Of a DNA stretch of 22,372 nt, positions 8,043 through 15,064 are shown piece after piece. The notes beneath the pieces are model-generated. The model did not search any database, was not told the origin of the DNA, and saw only the letters and a list, made by a program, of their open reading frames with translations. The translations under genes were made by a program, and so were the position numbers. Position 1 is the first letter of the stretch; each line of letters opens with the position of its first letter. The DNA is taken from positions 1 to 22,372 of the forward strand of contig JBFXDI010000064.1 in assembly GCA_050181295.1 (NCBI GenBank), in the 5' to 3' direction. Source of the stretch: JBFXDI01 sp050181295 (lineage in GTDB: Bacteria > Pseudomonadota > Alphaproteobacteria > Rhizobiales > Aestuariivirgaceae).

Positions 8043-9203
8043 ATGGCCCGGCGCCCTGCGGAAGCAGCACGCGCCCGGTCCATGAACAGCATCGCCCTTT
8101 CCCGCGGCGGCAGCCTCGTCTCGCGCCGCCTTTTCGAAACGCTGCGCCTCCTCGCCGAGGGCCTGCGTGTTCATCGGCTGCACTATGCCGTTGCCTGCCT
8201 AGCCCTGGTCTTCGCCATCGCAGCCTCGGCCTATGTGGGCAAGCCGTTCGAGCTGCGCATGGTGGTGCTCTTCTCCTTCCCGATCCTCCTCATCTGCGCC
8301 GTCTTCGGATTCTTCATGCTGGCCGGCGAGTTCATCCGCCTGATCCGCAGCCGCCATGAGGGCAGCCCCACGCTCGCTCTCCTCGTCTTCGCGCGCGATG
8401 AACTGCTCGCGCCTTCGCGAATCGCCAACATTCTGCACGCCACGCTCTTCATGAGCGTCTTCATGACGGGCTTCGTGTCGCTCAAGACCATGCTGCCCGA
8501 CATCAACCCCTTCTCCTGGGATCCGACCTTCACGGAGTGGGACCGGGCGCTGCATTTCGGCATCGATCCGTGGCGGATCCTGCAGCCGCTCCTGGGCTGG
8601 CCGCTCGTCACGAGCGCCTTCAACGTCGCGTATAATTGCTGGTTCTTCGTGATGTTCGGAACCTGGGTATGGCAGGGCTTCGGCAAATCCTCGAGCCCGC
8701 TCGGCCGGCGCTACCTGCTCGCCTTCCTCCTCACCTGGCTCCTTGGAACGGGCATCTCCGGCATCGTCTTTGCCTCCGTCGGCCCCTGCTTCTACGGCCG
8801 CCTCATCGCCGGCCCCGACCCTTTCGCGCCGCTCATGGCCTATCTCGCGCAAACTGCAACTGTGGCACCCCTCTGGGTCCTCGATACGCAGAACATGCTG
8901 TGGGACTCCTATGTGAGGGGCGAAGGCGTCATCGCCGGAATCTCCGCCATGCCGTCCATGCATGTGGGAAGCTGCGTGCTCATGACGCTACTCGGCTTCT
9001 CGACCGGCAAGCGCTGGCTCGGCTGGGCCTTCGCCCTTTTCGGGCTCGTCATCTTCCTGGGTTCGGTCCATCTCGCCTGGCACTACGCCATCGACGGCTA
9101 TGCGGGCGGCGCCATCGCGCTTTTCGGCTGGTGGCTCGCCGGCCGCCTACTTAGGTCTTCCAAGGAAAAGACCGGGGCCCTGCCCCGCACCGCCGCGGCC
9201 TAG
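8043..9203 (+). CDS. PAP2-family (PAP2_3-like) polytopic membrane phosphatase
   Basis: A 386-residue multi-spanning membrane protein with the phosphatidic-acid-phosphatase type 2 fold. The C-terminal active-site motifs are visible: SAMPSMHVGS (about residues 301-310, His307) and HLAWHYAIDGYAGG (about 343-356, His347 and Asp351), matching the PSxH and HxxxD signatures. The layout resembles the inositol-phosphorylceramide-synthase-like PAP2_3 branch more than the short PgpB type. About 7-9 hydrophobic helices are apparent. Its substrate (a lipid phosphate or phospho-alcohol) cannot be told from sequence. The ATG at 8043 has AGGAG 9 nt upstream; an internal ATG at 8082 has none. It is transcribed opposite to the pilus genes on both sides and ends 49 bp from the convergent cpaA. 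Confidence 0.85.
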   Translation: MARRPAEAARARSMNSIALSRGGSLVSRRLFETLRLLAEGLRVHRLHYAVACLALVFAIAASAYVGKPFELRMVVLFSFPILLICAVFGFFMLAGEFIRLIRSRHEGSPTLALLVFARDELLAPSRIANILHATLFMSVFMTGFVSLKTMLPDINPFSWDPTFTEWDRALHFGIDPWRILQPLLGWPLVTSAFNVAYNCWFFVMFGTWVWQGFGKSSSPLGRRYLLAFLLTWLLGTGISGIVFASVGPCFYGRLIAGPDPFAPLMAYLAQTATVAPLWVLDTQNMLWDSYVRGEGVIAGISAMPSMHVGSCVLMTLLGFSTGKRWLGWAFALFGLVIFLGSVHLAWHYAIDGYAGGAIALFGWWLAGRLLRSSKEKTGALPRTAAA

Positions 9204-9252
9204 AAGGCCGCCAGAGAAATCTCCCCTCGATTCCGAATCGCAGTCCTGACTT

Positions 9253-9753
9253 TCAGGAAACCGCCTGCATCCACCAGCTTGGCGGATAGGCGGCGACCGC
9301 ACCGGCTGCGATGGCGACGCCGTAGGGAAGATCGAGCTCGGCGCGGAAGACCCGCTTCAGCCAGGCGGTGTCCCTGACGGTGTGCTCGATGCGGATGGCC
9401 TGCCAGACCTTCATGGCGATCGCCAGCGCGCCGCCGGCCAGCGACGTCACCACCAGAAACATGACGACCTGGGGCCAGCCCATCCAGAGCGCCACCGCCG
9501 CGAGGAGCTTCGCGTCGCCGCCGCCGATGAAGCCGCCGGCGAAGAGGCCGAAGCCCACCGCAAGCACCACCGCGCCCGTCAGGAGGTGCCAGCCGAAGGT
9601 CTCGAGCGGCATGCCGAGCAGCAGCGCCATCGCGAGCATCGACAGCGCGATGAGCGCGTTCAGCCAGTTGGGGATGCGCATGGTGAGGAAGTCGAAGACG
9701 CCGCCGATAACGACGAGCAGCGGCAGGAGGATCGTCACGAGCAGAGCCGTCAT
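9253..9753 (-). CDS. cpaA: Tad prepilin peptidase CpaA/TadV (A24 aspartic protease)
   Basis: Membrane aspartyl peptidase that removes the leader peptide of the Flp pilin and TadE-type pseudopilins. The 166-residue protein is mostly hydrophobic, with about six helices. The two catalytic aspartates of the family are present: Asp21 in DFLTMRIPNWLN, and Asp80 in the GxGD-type motif GGGDAKL. The length fits the short TadV class, which lacks the N-methylase domain of PilD. No strong ribosome binding site precedes the ATG at 9753, but the first helix starts there. The gene follows the pilin on the same strand with a terminator between them, so it is probably read by readthrough or from its own promoter. 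Confidence 0.93.
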   Translation of the reverse strand: MTALLVTILLPLLVVIGGVFDFLTMRIPNWLNALIALSMLAMALLLGMPLETFGWHLLTGAVVLAVGFGLFAGGFIGGGDAKLLAAVALWMGWPQVVMFLVVTSLAGGALAIAMKVWQAIRIEHTVRDTAWLKRVFRAELDLPYGVAIAAGAVAAYPPSWWMQAVS

Positions 9754-9845
9754 GGGGTGGATTCCGGGCGAAGGAGGCGCGAATCGGAGCTCAAGGTCCC
9801 ATGGCCCCGTAAAGCGCCCGTTAAGCGGCCTGTCCGGGACACCCC

Positions 9846-9881
9846 TAAAAGGAAAGCCGCCGGCGGTTCCCGCCAGCGGCT
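9846..9881 (-). terminator. Rho-independent terminator after the Flp pilin gene
   Basis: On the minus strand a 12-bp stem (arms 9881-9870 and 9866-9855, one mismatch, 3-nt loop) is followed immediately by TTTCCTTTT. It lies about 78 bp beyond the pilin stop codon and about 100 bp before the cpaA start. A terminator here would make abundant short pilin mRNA and limit readthrough into cpaA. Confidence 0.75.
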
Positions 9882-9958
9882 ACCCTGAGCCTCCCTGCGT
9901 ATTCTTGTTCGGCGCGGGACGGAGGCTCCGCCGCCCGCAGCCTTGCGACCAACCGAGC

Positions 9959-10132
9959 TTAGTTGGCGGCGTTCTCGAGGGACGAGCTGATCTTGCCGAA
10001 GATGCTCTCGAGCGAGGCACCGATGGTCGGCATGACGAGAACCAGGGCGAGGCCCGTGGCGGCGGCGATGAGGCCGTACTCGATGGCGGTGGCGCCCGAC
10101 TCATCCTTCACAAAGCGAACGATCTTGTTCAT
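9959..10132 (-). CDS. flp: Flp-type major pilin
   Basis: The pilus subunit, a 57-residue type IVb prepilin. A short basic leader (MNKIVRFVKDESG) ends in Gly. The mature N-terminus ATAIEYGLIAAATG has the invariant Glu at position +5 and an adjacent Tyr, the hallmark of Flp pilins. The rest is one long hydrophobic helix, then a short Ser/Asn tail. CpaA encoded next door should cleave after that Gly. The ATG at 10132 is fixed by a strong ribosome binding site, AAGGAGA at 10144-10138, 5 nt upstream. Extension to 10207 has no support. Only one Flp gene is present in the window. Confidence 0.96.
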   Translation of the reverse strand: MNKIVRFVKDESGATAIEYGLIAAATGLALVLVMPTIGASLESIFGKISSSLENAAN

Positions 10133-10677
10133 TCCAGTCTCCTTGAGATCTCTATTTGACAGCACCTGGTTTCGGACCGGACCGACTTCCGTTCGCGGCT
10201 CGATCAACCGAGAGGGGACACTACGCGAGGGCTATTAAGACGAAGTAAATCGGACCCCTGCCTCAGTCCCCATCTTCTTCTTGGTTAACAACTCATCCCA
10301 ATAACAAAGCTATTTGAATATAAATTTATGAAATTTGTATTATTATCTAGATGCTCTTCTTCCTTTTGGCCGCACTCCATTTGATACCACAATCCTTACA
10401 AAGCAAATCCGCCCTTCTTCTTAAAAACCTACTCCGGGAAGCTGGCCACGGCGCCTTGACCTTCCAAGGCGATGCTGCCCGCCGGCGCGACCGCCTCTCG
10501 CGGATCATCCCTTTTTTCGCGACATGCTATCCGGACTGGCGCTCGCAAGCCTTGGCTTGCAGCGCATCTCTGTAAGGGTTCATTCACCATTTTCGGATGC
10601 AATGCATGTGCTTGGAGCGGGCGAGCCTCGCTCGTCGCGATGTTCCCGGCTGGTCTTTAAAAGATTCGGAGCTCCCC
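10133..10677. promoter_or_regulatory. Divergent regulatory region between flp and the secretin N-domain gene
   Basis: A 545-bp stretch without a credible gene. The half next to flp, about 10230-10420, is much richer in A and T than anything else in the window and probably holds the pilin promoter. At 10235-10249 the plus strand reads TTAAGACGAAGTAAA, a one-mismatch TTAA-N7-TTAA (CtrA-like) site, and a GTTAAC lies at 10284-10289. The other half has several perfect inverted repeats: CGCCTTG/CAAGGCG (10452-10458, 10465-10471), GCAAGCC/GGCTTGC (10545-10551, 10554-10560), and a small stem followed by a T6 run ending near 10516. These may be operators, a structured leader or a small RNA. No -35/-10 pair could be assigned with confidence. 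Confidence 0.5.
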
Positions 10678-11163
10678 ATGCGGATCACGCTGTCCAAGGC
10701 CCTTCACGCGGCTCGCGTCGTCGTGCTCCTCGCGGCGTCCGCGGCGGCCCTCAATCTTCCCGCCAGTGCAGCCGAAACCAGCGTCACGGTGAAGGCCGAC
10801 CAGGCCCGCATTGTTCCGGTCAAGGGCGAGCCCGCCACCGTGGTGATCGGCAACCCGCTTTTCGCCGAGGTCACGGTCAGCGAGGGGATGATCCTCATCC
10901 ACGGACGCCAGTTCGGCACCACCAATGTGCTGGTGCTCGACAACGCCGGAAACACGCTCAGCGAGTTCGAGCTCAACGTGGTGCGGGGCGGCAGCCGCAA
11001 CGTCACGGTCTACAAGGGCGGCTCCTCCTATTCCTATCTCTGCGCGCCCTCCTGCGAGAGTACGCTCCAGGTCGGCGACAACACCGAGTATTTCGGCGCG
11101 GTCAACTCGGCGATCAGCACCAAGAACGGCCTCGCCACCGGCGCAAGCAAATCTTCCGAATAG
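10678..11163 (+). CDS. Free-standing pilus-assembly (secretin) N-domain protein
   Basis: A 161-residue secreted protein with a Sec signal (about residues 1-31, ending ASAAE) and one T2SS/T3SS pilus-assembly N-terminal domain, the same module as in CpaC. Compare VVIGNPLFAEVTV and GTTNVLVLDNAG here with VLVGNPAVVEAVV and GQTNIFFFDEAG in CpaC. There is no secretin beta-domain. After the N-domain comes a tail of about 50 residues with a CAPSC cysteine pair and VGDNTEYFGAV. Such stand-alone proteins occur beside tad loci in Rhizobiales. A periplasmic role next to the CpaC secretin is inferred. The ATG at 10678 has GGAG 6 nt upstream; an extension to 10597 would hide the signal peptide. It heads the plus-strand pseudopilin group. 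Confidence 0.85.
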   Translation: MRITLSKALHAARVVVLLAASAAALNLPASAAETSVTVKADQARIVPVKGEPATVVIGNPLFAEVTVSEGMILIHGRQFGTTNVLVLDNAGNTLSEFELNVVRGGSRNVTVYKGGSSYSYLCAPSCESTLQVGDNTEYFGAVNSAISTKNGLATGASKSSE

Positions 11164-11191
11164 CGGGTTTCCCTTCTCGCACCGGAAAACG

Positions 11192-11219
11192 GCGGATGTC
11201 TAAAATTGTCGGCATCCGC
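11192..11219. other. Hairpin-forming inverted repeat after the secretin N-domain gene
   Basis: GCGGATG and CATCCGC form a 7-bp perfect stem around a 14-nt AT-rich loop, 28 bp beyond the stop codon. Only two T residues follow, so it is not a convincing terminator. It may stabilise the upstream mRNA end. Confidence 0.3.
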
Positions 11220-11342
11220 TTCAGCACCTCCTAGAAAATCCCTGCTAGTTCCATGTCGGGAGCGCGGCATGCCCTTTGCTTTGCTCCCCACGCGACCGCC
11301 GACGCCGCCGACAAGGCGTACGAAGATGGAACGGAGAGGCCG

Positions 11343-11894
11343 ATGAAACGACTGGGACATTGGATCGGACGCCCTGCCAGCCGCTTCCGCCGCTCGGAAG
11401 GCGGCGCGACGGCGGTGGAGTTCGCGCTCGTCGGCGGACCGTTCTTCCTCATGCTGCTCGCCATCTTCGAGACGGGCCTCATGATGTTCAGCGAATATGT
11501 CATCGAGAACGGCACCGCCAAGGCCGCCCGCATGATCCGCACCGGCCAGGTGCAGACGACGAACATGACCGCGAGCCAGTTCAAGCAGGTCGTCTGCGGC
11601 AACATCTCGGGCTTCCTCGATTGCGAGGGCCGTCTCTATGTGGACGTCCGGAACTTCCCGTCCTTCTCGGGCATCACCAAGCCCAACTCCATCAACGGCG
11701 ACGGCGAGCTCTCGGACGACCTCAAGGTCAATGCGAAATTCAGCCCCGGCAAGCCGCTCGATGTAGTGGTGGTGAACGTCTACTACGACTGGAAGCTCTT
11801 CACGCCCGGCCTCTCGCACATGTCGAACCTCGCGAACGGGCGCCGGCTTCTCAGCGCGAGCGCGGCGTTCCGCAACGAGCCCTTTACCAACTGA
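11343..11894 (+). CDS. tadE: TadE-type pseudopilin
   Basis: TadE-family minor pilin of 183 residues. A basic N-terminus is followed by EGGATAVEFALVGGPFFLML (about residues 20-39): a prepilin cleavage Gly, then ATAVEFALV with the conserved Glu at +5 and a hydrophobic helix. This mimics the Flp pilin start, so CpaA should process it. The C-terminal domain is larger than in pilin and has two cysteines (VVCGNISGFLDCEG), a likely disulfide in the periplasm. The ATG at 11343 has GGAG 6 nt upstream; the 30-codon extension to 11253 is unlikely. It is followed 25 bp later by a second TadE-type gene. TadE proteins are required for pilus formation in Aggregatibacter. Confidence 0.9.
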   Translation: MKRLGHWIGRPASRFRRSEGGATAVEFALVGGPFFLMLLAIFETGLMMFSEYVIENGTAKAARMIRTGQVQTTNMTASQFKQVVCGNISGFLDCEGRLYVDVRNFPSFSGITKPNSINGDGELSDDLKVNAKFSPGKPLDVVVVNVYYDWKLFTPGLSHMSNLANGRRLLSASAAFRNEPFTN

Positions 11895-11919
11895 TCCCAT
11901 GCAGGCCGGAGCTTCCTCC

Positions 11920-12492
11920 ATGCCACGCGTCCTCCATCGCATCCGGCGCCGCGCCGCCGCCTCGATCCGCCGCTTCAGGCGCGACGCACGCGGCGTCGTC
12001 AGCATCGAGATGGCGCTCATCTTCCCGATAATGCTGATCCTCTATTTCGGGATGGTCGACGTCTCGAACCTCCTGTCGGCGAACCGGCGCGTGACCTTGA
12101 CCGCGAGCACGCTCGCCGATCTCGTGACGCAGGCTCCGGGAACGCTCACCAAGGCTGACATAAACGGCTTCTTCAACGCCGCCGGCGCCATCATGCAGCC
12201 GTTCCCGGCCAACAGCATCTCGCTCGAGGTGTTCGACTTCACCAAGGACGGCAACAACGTCAAGCTCGCCTGGCAGCACAAGAACGCGACGGCCAATTGC
12301 GGCGCGGCGCCCACGGCCGACGACCAGATGAAGGCGCTCATGGCCGAGGGCAACGACGTGGTCGTGGCACGGGTCTGCTTCTCCTGGAATCCGATCGTGG
12401 GCTACGTGATCGGGACCAACGCCATTACACTCTCCGACAAGCTCACGCTGAGGCCGCGCCAATCCTCGACGCTCGCCTGCAGCAACTGCTGA
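11920..12492 (+). CDS. Second TadE/TadG-type pseudopilin
   Basis: A 190-residue TadE-like protein. After an Arg-rich cytoplasmic N-terminus comes RDARGVVSIEMALIFPIMLI, with a prepilin-type cleavage Gly, Glu at +5 and one transmembrane helix. The periplasmic part holds cysteines at NCGAAP, VCFSW and the extreme C-terminus (ACSNC), suggesting disulfides. It is too short for a classical TadG, which carries a von Willebrand-like domain and usually exceeds 400 residues, so TadE-like or TadF-like is safer. The ATG at 11920 has GGAG 8 nt upstream; an earlier in-frame ATG at 11899 has no binding site. Its stop lies 13 bp from the convergent P-type ATPase end. Confidence 0.85.
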   Translation: MPRVLHRIRRRAAASIRRFRRDARGVVSIEMALIFPIMLILYFGMVDVSNLLSANRRVTLTASTLADLVTQAPGTLTKADINGFFNAAGAIMQPFPANSISLEVFDFTKDGNNVKLAWQHKNATANCGAAPTADDQMKALMAEGNDVVVARVCFSWNPIVGYVIGTNAITLSDKLTLRPRQSSTLACSNC

Positions 12493-12505
12493 CGTTTTCT
12501 TCCGA

Positions 12506-14965
12506 TCAGAGCCGCTGCGTCCGAAGCCGCAGCGCGTTGGCGATGACGGAGACCGAGGAGAGGCTCATCGCCGCCGCCGCGAAAGCCGGCGAGAGCACAA
12601 GCCCGAAAGCCGGATAGAGCACGCCCGCCGCCAGCGGCACGCCGAGCGCGTTGTAGAGGAACGCGAAGGCGAGGTTCTGGCGGATGTTGGCGAGGGTCAG
12701 CCGCGCGAGCCTGCGGGCGCGGACCAGTCCTCCGAGATCTCCGCCCAGCAACATGACGCCGGCGCTTTCCACCGCGACGTCGGAACCCGTCTCCATGGCG
12801 ATGCCGACATCGGCGGCGGCAAGGGCCGGGGCATCGTTGATTCCGTCTCCGGCCATGGCCACCTTGGCGCCGTCCGCCTTCAGCCTATGGATGAGCTCGG
12901 CCTTGTCGGAGGGTTTGAGACCAGCCCGCACATCCTCAAGGCCAAGCTTGTCGGCGACGGCCTGCGCCGCAGGCCCCGCATCGCCCGTCGCCACAATGAT
13001 GCGGAGTCCCTCCGCCTTCAGGGCCGCGAGCGAGCGCGCCGCCTCCTCGCGCACCGGATCGGAAATGGAAAGCAGTCCAGCCGCGCTACCGTCGACGGCG
13101 ATATGGACGACGGTCGCTCCCGTCCTTCCCAACCGCTCCGGCTCGGCCTGAAGCGGCGCCAAATCGATGCCGAGACGCCCGAGCAGCCGCGCGTTGCCGA
13201 TGGCGACGCGCTTTCCATCGACGGTGCCCGAGATGCCCTCGCCGACATGGGCGGAAAAATCTTCAACCGGGAGGAGGGCGACCGCCTTTTCCCTCGCGGC
13301 GGCAGTCACGGCGGCAGCCAGCGGATGCTCGCTCTGAGCCTCGAGGCTCGCGGCCAGCGCGAGCAGTTCCTCCGCCTCGAAGGCGCCCACGGGATGGATA
13401 TCGGTGAGCGTGGGCTTGCCGAGGGTCAGCGTGCCGGTCTTGTCGACGATGAGCGTTTCGACGGCGGCGAGCTTTTCCAGCGCCTCGGCGTTGCGGATGA
13501 GAAGCCCAGAACGCGCGCCGCGGCCGGTCGCCACCATGATGGACATGGGCGTCGCCAATCCCAGCGCGCAGGGGCAGGCGATGATGAGCACGGTGACGAG
13601 CGCCACCAGCGCGTGCGCGAGGGGGGGCTCCGGCCCCCAGAGCGCCCAGGCCGCGAAGGCAAGGACGCCGATCGCCACGACCGCCGGCACGAACCAGGCC
13701 GCCACACGGTCCGCGAGCCCCTGGACCGGCGCGCGACTCCGCTGTGCCTCGGCGACCAGTGACACGATGCGCGAGAGCGCGGTGTCGGCCCCGACGCGCT
13801 CGGCCCGCATGATGAAGCTGCCCGACTGATTGCCGGTGCCGCCGGTGACGGGCGCGCCGGGCGCCTTCTCGACCGGCAAGGGCTCGCCCGTCAGCATGGA
13901 TTCATCGACGCTCGAGTGGCCTTCCTCGACGACGCCGTCGACCGGCACCGTATCGCCCGGCCGCACGCGCAGGCGGTCGCCCACCGCGACATCCTCGAGC
14001 GCTGTGTCCTCCTCGCCCGATTGCGTGACGCGCCGCGTCCGCTTCGGCGCGAGATCGAGCAGCGCGCGGATGGCGTCGGAGGTGCGCTCGCGGGCCTTCA
14101 GCTCCATGAGCTGGCCCAAGAGCACCAGCACGACGATGACAGCCGCCGATTCGAAATAGACGCCGACACTGCCATGCGCATCGCGAAAGGCAGCGGGGAA
14201 AAGTCCGGGCACCACGGTGGCGACGGCGCTGAAGCCATAGGCCGTGCCGGTGCCGAGGCCGATCAGCGTCCACATGTTCGGGCTGACGTTCTGGACGGAG
14301 GCCCAGGCGCGCTTGAAGAAGGGCCAGCCGCACCAGAGCACCACGGGGCTCGCGAGCGCGAGCTCGAGCCAGCGGCCCGAGGGTCCCATGAGCCCGTGGG
14401 GCAGGGGGAGACCCAGATGCGGACCCATGGCGAGGACGAGGAGCGGCAGCGTGAAGATCAGCCCCGCCCAGAAGCGGCGCGTGAAATCGACGAGCTCGGG
14501 GTTGGGGCCCGTCTCGGCCGACGGCATCACAGGCTCCAGCGCCATGCCGCAGATCGGGCAGTCGCCAGGTCCGTCGCGCACGATCTCGGGATGCATGGGG
14601 CAGGTCCATGTGGCGCCTACGGGCGCGTCCCGCGCCTGCGCAACATCCTCCAGATACTTCTCCGGCGCCGCCTCGAATTTCTTCCGGCAGCCTTCCGAAC
14701 AGAAGTAGAAGCGGCGGCCTTCGTGCTTCGCCATGTGACGGGCGGCAGCCCTGTCCACCGTCATGCCGCAGACCGGATCGCGGGCCTCCAGATAGTCCTC
14801 GGGCGCGGCGGCAAACTTCTCGCGGCATCTGGACCCACAGAAATGGAAGATCCGGCCGTCATGTTCATGGATCGGCTTGCCGGCTTCCGGGTCGACGGTC
14901 ATGCCGCAGACCGGGTCGCGGAGGACGGGCTCGGAGTGGTGATGATGGGAATGATGGTGCGTCAT
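12506..14965 (-). CDS. copA: Copper-type P1B ATPase with tandem YHS domains
   Basis: An 819-residue heavy-metal exporting ATPase of the inner membrane. N-terminal order: a His cluster (residues 3-10), two YHS domains each opening DPVCGMTVD (about 17-60 and 63-106, with FCxxxCRxKF), then a heavy-metal-binding motif TCPMHPEIVRDGPGDCPICGM (split across residues 121-141). No CxxC HMA domain is present. The core has all P-type motifs: TGEP (about 359-362), CPCALGLATP in helix 6, phosphorylated Asp508 in DKTGT, SEHPLA (545-550), GDGIND (706-711), and the last-helix MSLSSVSVIAN pattern. Together with CPC this fits the Cu(I)/Ag(I) P1B-1 class. The start at 14965 is chosen because the promoter lies immediately upstream; a start at 15019 would be upstream of the promoter. 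Confidence 0.93.
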   Translation of the reverse strand: MTHHHSHHHHSEPVLRDPVCGMTVDPEAGKPIHEHDGRIFHFCGSRCREKFAAAPEDYLEARDPVCGMTVDRAAARHMAKHEGRRFYFCSEGCRKKFEAAPEKYLEDVAQARDAPVGATWTCPMHPEIVRDGPGDCPICGMALEPVMPSAETGPNPELVDFTRRFWAGLIFTLPLLVLAMGPHLGLPLPHGLMGPSGRWLELALASPVVLWCGWPFFKRAWASVQNVSPNMWTLIGLGTGTAYGFSAVATVVPGLFPAAFRDAHGSVGVYFESAAVIVVLVLLGQLMELKARERTSDAIRALLDLAPKRTRRVTQSGEEDTALEDVAVGDRLRVRPGDTVPVDGVVEEGHSSVDESMLTGEPLPVEKAPGAPVTGGTGNQSGSFIMRAERVGADTALSRIVSLVAEAQRSRAPVQGLADRVAAWFVPAVVAIGVLAFAAWALWGPEPPLAHALVALVTVLIIACPCALGLATPMSIMVATGRGARSGLLIRNAEALEKLAAVETLIVDKTGTLTLGKPTLTDIHPVGAFEAEELLALAASLEAQSEHPLAAAVTAAAREKAVALLPVEDFSAHVGEGISGTVDGKRVAIGNARLLGRLGIDLAPLQAEPERLGRTGATVVHIAVDGSAAGLLSISDPVREEAARSLAALKAEGLRIIVATGDAGPAAQAVADKLGLEDVRAGLKPSDKAELIHRLKADGAKVAMAGDGINDAPALAAADVGIAMETGSDVAVESAGVMLLGGDLGGLVRARRLARLTLANIRQNLAFAFLYNALGVPLAAGVLYPAFGLVLSPAFAAAAMSLSSVSVIANALRLRTQRL

Positions 14966-14972
14966 GCGCCCT

Positions 14973-15003
14973 GAGATAGGGCTTCCAGTCACTGGAAGGT
15001 CAA
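14973..15003 (-). promoter_or_regulatory. CueR/MerR-type copper-responsive promoter of copA
   Basis: On the minus strand a -35 box TTGACC (15003-14998) and a -10 box TATCTC (14978-14973) are separated by exactly 19 bp. The spacer region contains the perfect 8-1-8 dyad CTTCCAGTGACTGGAAG (14998-14982). The overlong 19-bp spacer with a central CTTCC/GGAAG dyad is the hallmark of promoters twisted by MerR-family activators, and this sequence closely resembles known CueR operators. Transcription should start near 14967-14965, at or next to the copA ATG at 14965. The regulator gene is not in this window. Confidence 0.85.
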
Positions 15004-15064
15004 GGGCGCTGGTCCGCATGCCAGGGGCGCGCTATCCTCGCCGCCTCGCCGAAAGTGCAAGCCT

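Noticed and set aside
9228..9240. CGATT-CCG-AATCG dyad between the PAP2 and cpaA ends
   Set aside because: Only a 5-bp AT-containing stem and no T-run on either strand; not a credible terminator.
10351..10575. 74-codon open frame in the flp upstream gap
   Set aside because: No ribosome binding site, no recognisable domain, and it crosses the AT-rich promoter-like segment and several inverted repeats.
14966..15019. N-terminal extension of the P-type ATPase to an upstream ATG
   Set aside because: The extra 18 codons lie over the CueR-type promoter and would have to be transcribed from further upstream; the His cluster start at 14965 fits better.
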